Positions 61,401-64,000 of a stretch of 64,000 nt of DNA are shown one piece after another. The stretch lies in contig CAVNZM010000019.1 of the NCBI GenBank assembly GCA_963693365.1, positions 434,001-498,000 of the forward strand. The letters run 5' to 3'. The translations under genes and the position numbers were made by a program. This stretch comes from Amoebidium appalachense. Lineage: Eukaryota; Ichthyosporea. Within the stretch, counting starts at the first letter, position 1, and each line of letters starts with the position of its first letter. The notes below the pieces were generated by a model. It searched no databases. It worked only from the letters and a program-made list of their open reading frames with translations, and was not told the DNA's origin.

Positions 61401-63274
61401 ATTTCAACAGGCGGGGCGTTTGTCAGCGGCTTCTCCGCGTACCAATGTCCCCCCGGCACCAGCAGCAGCCGGGCTCCATCGGGGCCCTCTACCCAGATGG
61501 CCCCCTCTGTTGAGTCTGGCCCGCCATGGGCGACCTTGTTGTCGGGGAGAAGGCCTAGGGTGAAGGGGTCTTGCTTCACGTGGCTGCGGGTCGGCAGGGT
61601 TTCGTAGACCACTGAGCGGACAGGCGATGGGCTGCCTGGCGCCTCGACATTGAGCAGGTCACCCGTGGACTCCAGGGGCATCATCCTCTGGCGCTCCAGC
61701 TGGTACAGCGCAAGAGGGGACCGCCCGTCGGGCGGCTGCGGGTAGAACCCAACAAAGGTGGCATTGGACTTGTAGACAACAGGCCTGCCCGTGTGCTCCA
61801 CAACGTGCATGGCCACAAACATGGTGCGGGGCACGTAACGGTCAAGCCGCAACACGAGGTACGTGAGGGGTCGGAAGTGGTTTGATATGTTCGGATCCAC
61901 AAACACAATCCCGCACACCGAATCTGTGATGTCGGTGGTTGTGTTGACGGCGGCAGTCGGCTGGCGAGGCTTCCCGGCGGTGTACAGTCCTGAAAGCTGC
62001 TCCCGCTTTCGCGCAGCCCAGGCGGCGACGGCCGTGCGTGCGTTTTCTGCTGACACGCCCAGCGCATGCGCAACTGTAGCGAGCTCCTGGGCTGTCGAGT
62101 CCGCGGTGGTAGGCGCGGGCGCCTCTGCCCTTCGTCTAGTTGCAACCGCACCGATGATTCGTTTGCGTACATCGTCGTAGCCCTGCCGGACCATGCTCTC
62201 CCCTCCGCTGGTGCTCTTTTTCACCTCGTCAAAGAAACGATTGTGCATCTCGAACTCCTGCTCGCTTGCGCGGGTTTCACCTGCCCGGGGCCGCCCCCTA
62301 GCGAGCTGAAAACCCCTGGCATTTTCCAGCGGCAGATCGGTATCTTTAGCAAGTGCTTCGAGGATGGGCTTCGCCCGCTCATAGAACTCCTGCTGTGAAA
62401 GGTCGCTTGCGACCCTCATTGTCAGGTCCTTGAGGGCCTGCCGCATGGTGTCGCGGTCGGCACCGGATGCACGCAGCTCACGGGCCAACTTTGCGCGCTC
62501 GGCTATCAGGGTCTGAAGCGCGTGTTTGTAGGGGTAGGCCCGCTCGTCGTCCGGCCGGTCGACCCCTTCCACGAATTCAGGTCGGGGAAGCCCGGGCACC
62601 ATCAGGGCCAGGGCCTCGAGCATGTTGGCGTCCCCGGCATCTTCTGACTGCTCGACTCTGTCTTCTTTCTTTCGCATGGCGTCATTCGTTTTCCGTATGC
62701 TTTGCCCCTCCAGTCGCTGAGCCTCAGCAAGCGCGGCGTACGCCATTCGCATGCGCTCCGGATGGTCCGGACGGGCAGGCTGACGGCCAGGGTGGTTTTG
62801 CCATGCCTTGGTAAACAGGGAGTGACCAGTCGAATCAGTTACACCCTCAAGCTTGACTAGGCGCGGTGTGGTTGTGCGCACATACACCTTGTCCAGGACT
62901 CCCTGGACAACTTCGGCGGTTTTGCGCGCCTCGTCTTGAGGGTCGTTGGGTGCGGCAAGATCTTTCCCCGCAAGCTCCTCCCACCAGGTTGCGGATTGGG
63001 GAAGCGGTGCCGGGGCTGACGACGCTGGTGCGTACATGGGGTCGCGGATGCGGAACCGTGGATTCAGGCCGCTGTCCCTTGCCTGTTTGTCAGTGCCTGT
63101 GTTGTAGGACGGGTGCTGCCGATCCTGCACGAGCTGTGCGAGGGGAAAGGGAAAGTCGGCCAGGGGTTCAAGATAGAAACGGCCGGGATTCTCGGCACTT
63201 GGCCAGGCTTCGGCCACGACTTTATTGGACTGGGTGTCCACTACAATATATCCAGGCGTACGTTTGCGGTCCAT
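58400..63274 (-). CDS. 1624-residue protein with embedded IS630/Tc1-type DDE domain
   Basis: Start at MDRKRTPG, 19 bases after the PCNA stop. Residues 1-600 match nothing I know. At about 640-720 is an HTH (ILLGHLRDEKATVIARRL, SPQTVRRVI), then a second HTH-like part (LNKWRRRLGLTFRRG). A DDE domain of the IS630/Tc1/mariner type spans about 790-990: VFIDEASVYL (D at about 805), CMDNAPVHN (D at about 928), and YNIAELAIGFVKQHV (E at about 967, 38 residues after the second D). All three acidic residues are present. After about 1150 it is low-complexity, with FDQFSPPTPAS repeats and five copies of a 19-residue repeat (GAAYAAPSDLRRVLPKAPM). Insertion elements of this type are usually 340-360 residues, so this is a domesticated or fused form. 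Confidence 0.75.
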   Translation of the reverse strand: MDRKRTPGYIVVDTQSNKVVAEAWPSAENPGRFYLEPLADFPFPLAQLVQDRQHPSYNTGTDKQARDSGLNPRFRIRDPMYAPASSAPAPLPQSATWWEELAGKDLAAPNDPQDEARKTAEVVQGVLDKVYVRTTTPRLVKLEGVTDSTGHSLFTKAWQNHPGRQPARPDHPERMRMAYAALAEAQRLEGQSIRKTNDAMRKKEDRVEQSEDAGDANMLEALALMVPGLPRPEFVEGVDRPDDERAYPYKHALQTLIAERAKLARELRASGADRDTMRQALKDLTMRVASDLSQQEFYERAKPILEALAKDTDLPLENARGFQLARGRPRAGETRASEQEFEMHNRFFDEVKKSTSGGESMVRQGYDDVRKRIIGAVATRRRAEAPAPTTADSTAQELATVAHALGVSAENARTAVAAWAARKREQLSGLYTAGKPRQPTAAVNTTTDITDSVCGIVFVDPNISNHFRPLTYLVLRLDRYVPRTMFVAMHVVEHTGRPVVYKSNATFVGFYPQPPDGRSPLALYQLERQRMMPLESTGDLLNVEAPGSPSPVRSVVYETLPTRSHVKQDPFTLGLLPDNKVAHGGPDSTEGAIWVEGPDGARLLLVPGGHWYAEKPLTNAPPVEIEVHTLTTAEQPVGRLGRGKAYAQDIRDAILLGHLRDEKATVIARRLKISPQTVRRVISRAIKHGELGSRQGFNLGKANEKATKLTDVQKVVLYELTTKVPSLTSEKLIATYNAIPGLPEAERMAVAVSTLNKWRRRLGLTFRRGEGDPTNTFVRSVAAATQYFEVERLPYLQDNRQNLVFIDEASVYLDETPGRVWGHRGSHHKTPKPKLRGIGTKLLIAVGFPKQQSDGSMRAVVKYLILSPRPSDDPLFNYRHLAPNGREREAPLSKKELVADELDGRTFSVFLEHVLAVDPRTDRAILCMDNAPVHNTEENKDKTKQLAVRKRWRFQWLPPYNSKYNIAELAIGFVKQHVRAHYPKTYYHLRKLIQDGCALIEKNPDYVVNWLKKCGYGLPVNITRNANIRKDRMGFFAPEGTIYTRVLKVTNPQDKPLKWPNNPNWPLFQLRRLRDSILQNPACFISHAGALWRLTPAGRASVTDTLSRGRSTDDLVRAYARVAPSVGDQRWELFSNDPKAWQRKELVATQRPAKHKPAKPEAPATPVLPESLSQNADVLAAASVRARAVLGALNKELKAELQESFTTRDQLNDLRRARVQTQNPAEVDGLFASIYEKRAKRKKDAAKKGGTDIPDPSHPAQAPNEEVPLQAGTDIPAATVQPPTTPMDVDQFNPPTPDPMSLDQNSSLMRNGFDQFSTASQASMDVDSSPMSLHQTSNPVHNGFDQFSPPTPASMVGEPAPPPRQSVKRKRIMDSAEVVDVRRPIQPSSLTHNWFDQFSPPTPASMVGEPAPPPPKSKKRKRQHTEQNHSSSVLGAAYAAPSDLRRVLPKAPMGAAYAAPSDLRRVLPKAPMGAAYAAPSDLRRVLPKAPMGAAFPAPSNLRRDLPKAPMGVAFPAPSNLRRILPKPQLPSPGFPLQQMTYVPSEQAGVPPTNQYPQVPSEAIGFTGQDREFSPQAAARSAWATAYQAQPWYAYQARTPELPFPNPQPQMSSPVNNWGWHYAPG
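58700..58990. repeat. 57-bp tandem repeats in the large gene
   Basis: Five copies encoding a 19-residue unit (ALPKAPMG-type), the three right-hand copies nearly identical. Confidence 0.85.
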
Positions 63275-63293
63275 GCACCAGGCACGGAAAAAT

Positions 63294-64000
63294 TCACATA
63301 GGGCAGAGATGGAACGCGAGGACGCCCATGTCGCTGACGGTGTACTCGAAGCGTATGAGCTTATCGCTGGACATGTGTATCCTGACGTCGCTGCTGACAC
63401 ACGCCCCCTTGCAGAACGCGCTTAGGTACTTGACCATGAACTGGGCCTTGACCTTCTCTGCCGGCACCTTCTTGAAATCCACACCCGTCGCCTTCCCCCT
63501 CCTAATCTTGAGCGCGTCCTCTCCCTTTTCGGGGATGTCGATCCTGCACTTGCCCAGCGCCCCCAGCGCGCGCAGGCGCAGCGTGCGATCAGCGACAGTA
63601 ATCTTTACAACGTTGGAGACAGCCTGGATGTCGCGCAGGTAGCGTGCCAGCTCCTGTGCGTCGATAATAAAAACGCAGTCGTAGTCGAGCAAGGGGGCGT
63701 CGAGAATCGGGCGGACCTCCTTGACCAGGGTCATGTTGTACACAATGCAGCTGCTGTCGTCCGTGGTCTCCATTTTGACCTGCAGCGTGTCGTCGGTGAC
63801 GGTGAAGGCGATGCTGTTGAACCGGTGGGCGGCGGCGTTCTTGACAATCTTGTACAGGTTCTGGATCTCAAAGGTGGCGGTAACATCTTCGGAAACGTCA
63901 AAGATCTCGAACTTGTCGGGATTCAACTTCATGTAGACGTACGCCTTTTTGGCGTTGTCGACGGCGGGCAGCACGAAGCCCTCCTTTGCGCTAAAAAGCA
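63294..64000 (-). CDS. PCNA-like sliding clamp, 5' end beyond window
   Basis: About 235 residues are visible; the frame is open to the right edge and the start lies outside. The C-terminal part is diagnostic: FMVKYLSAFCKGACVSSDVR, then IHMSSDKLIRFEYTVSDMG and LAFHLCP, like the closing strands of PCNA. The interdomain region shows DAQELARYLRDIQAVSN and VKITVADRTLRLRALG. PCNA trimers encircle DNA and tether polymerase and ligase. A ligase at 44677 and helicases at 4638 and 27173 would be its partners. Confidence 0.85.
   Translation of the reverse strand, partial: LFSAKEGFVLPAVDNAKKAYVYMKLNPDKFEIFDVSEDVTATFEIQNLYKIVKNAAAHRFNSIAFTVTDDTLQVKMETTDDSSCIVYNMTLVKEVRPILDAPLLDYDCVFIIDAQELARYLRDIQAVSNVVKITVADRTLRLRALGALGKCRIDIPEKGEDALKIRRGKATGVDFKKVPAEKVKAQFMVKYLSAFCKGACVSSDVRIHMSSDKLIRFEYTVSDMGVLAFHLCPM

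Noticed and set aside
1-64000. tRNA or rRNA genes
   Set aside because: No cloverleaf-like or rRNA-like sequence was noticed by eye; a tRNAscan and Rfam search would be decisive.

Overview
The window looks like part of a large eukaryotic DNA virus of the nucleocytoplasmic type (Nucleocytoviricota-like), either free or integrated in a eukaryotic genome; the sequence alone does not settle which. Viral hallmarks are an A32-like packaging ATPase (48.9-49.6 kb), a VLTF2-like late transcription factor (47.1 kb), two D5/DUF5906-type helicases (4.6 and 27.2 kb), a PCNA-like clamp at the right edge, a compact ATP-dependent ligase, an H2B-H2A histone doublet, and many KilA-N/MSV199/GIY-YIG genes. Genes are mostly intron-poor and closely packed on both strands. 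Many have a TATA box 35-47 nt before the ATG, often with inverted CCAAT boxes (ATTGG) upstream. No bacterial ribosome-binding sites, tRNA or rRNA genes were seen. No major capsid gene or DNA polymerase was recognised.

Layout. 1-2.68 kb is a segment whose flanks are directly repeated at 52.8-54.2 kb. A 500-N gap follows (2681-3180), then a noisy foldback palindrome (3181-4464) that is probably an assembly artefact. 4.6-14 kb holds a helicase, a zinc-finger protein, a nuclease-like protein, an F-box protein, an AT-hook protein, a 1-kb GT/C-rich minisatellite and a Cys-rich protein. 14-22 kb holds unknown proteins, an MSV199-type gene split by a 995-nt intron that carries an antisense PD-(D/E)XK nuclease gene, and a SET-domain protein. 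22.4-24.2 kb is gene-free: three ~550-bp palindromic units with AT-rich centres, a candidate replication origin or hr-like element. 24-39.6 kb is accessory: two seven-helix membrane proteins, an RGS-domain protein, a second D5-like helicase with a spliceosomal-type intron, duplicated KilA-N genes, and a 28-residue-repeat protein. 39.9-49.7 kb is the dense, conserved-looking block: cytosine methyltransferase, candidate structural proteins, PL14-type polysaccharide lyase, ligase, histone doublet, VLTF2, coiled-coil protein, packaging ATPase. 50.6-56.8 kb is a second KilA-N/nuclease cluster. 57-64 kb has a tail-anchored protein, a U-box-like protein, a 1624-residue protein with an embedded IS630/Tc1-type DDE domain, and PCNA.

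How it fits together. Helicases, PCNA, ligase and histones would serve genome replication and packing. VLTF2, zinc-finger, AT-hook and activator-like proteins would serve transcription. F-box and U-box proteins would redirect host ubiquitination, and the seven-helix proteins plus RGS protein could modulate host G-protein signalling. The secreted lyase could attack an acidic host polysaccharide. KilA-N proteins fused to nuclease domains, and the intron-borne nuclease, look like selfish or mobile genes multiplying within the genome.

Quality. Four genes have single-base frame breaks (about 13.1, 34.3, 41.8 and 56.75 kb), at least one in a homopolymer, and the sequence beside the gap is noisy. 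Unpolished long-read sequence is a likely cause.
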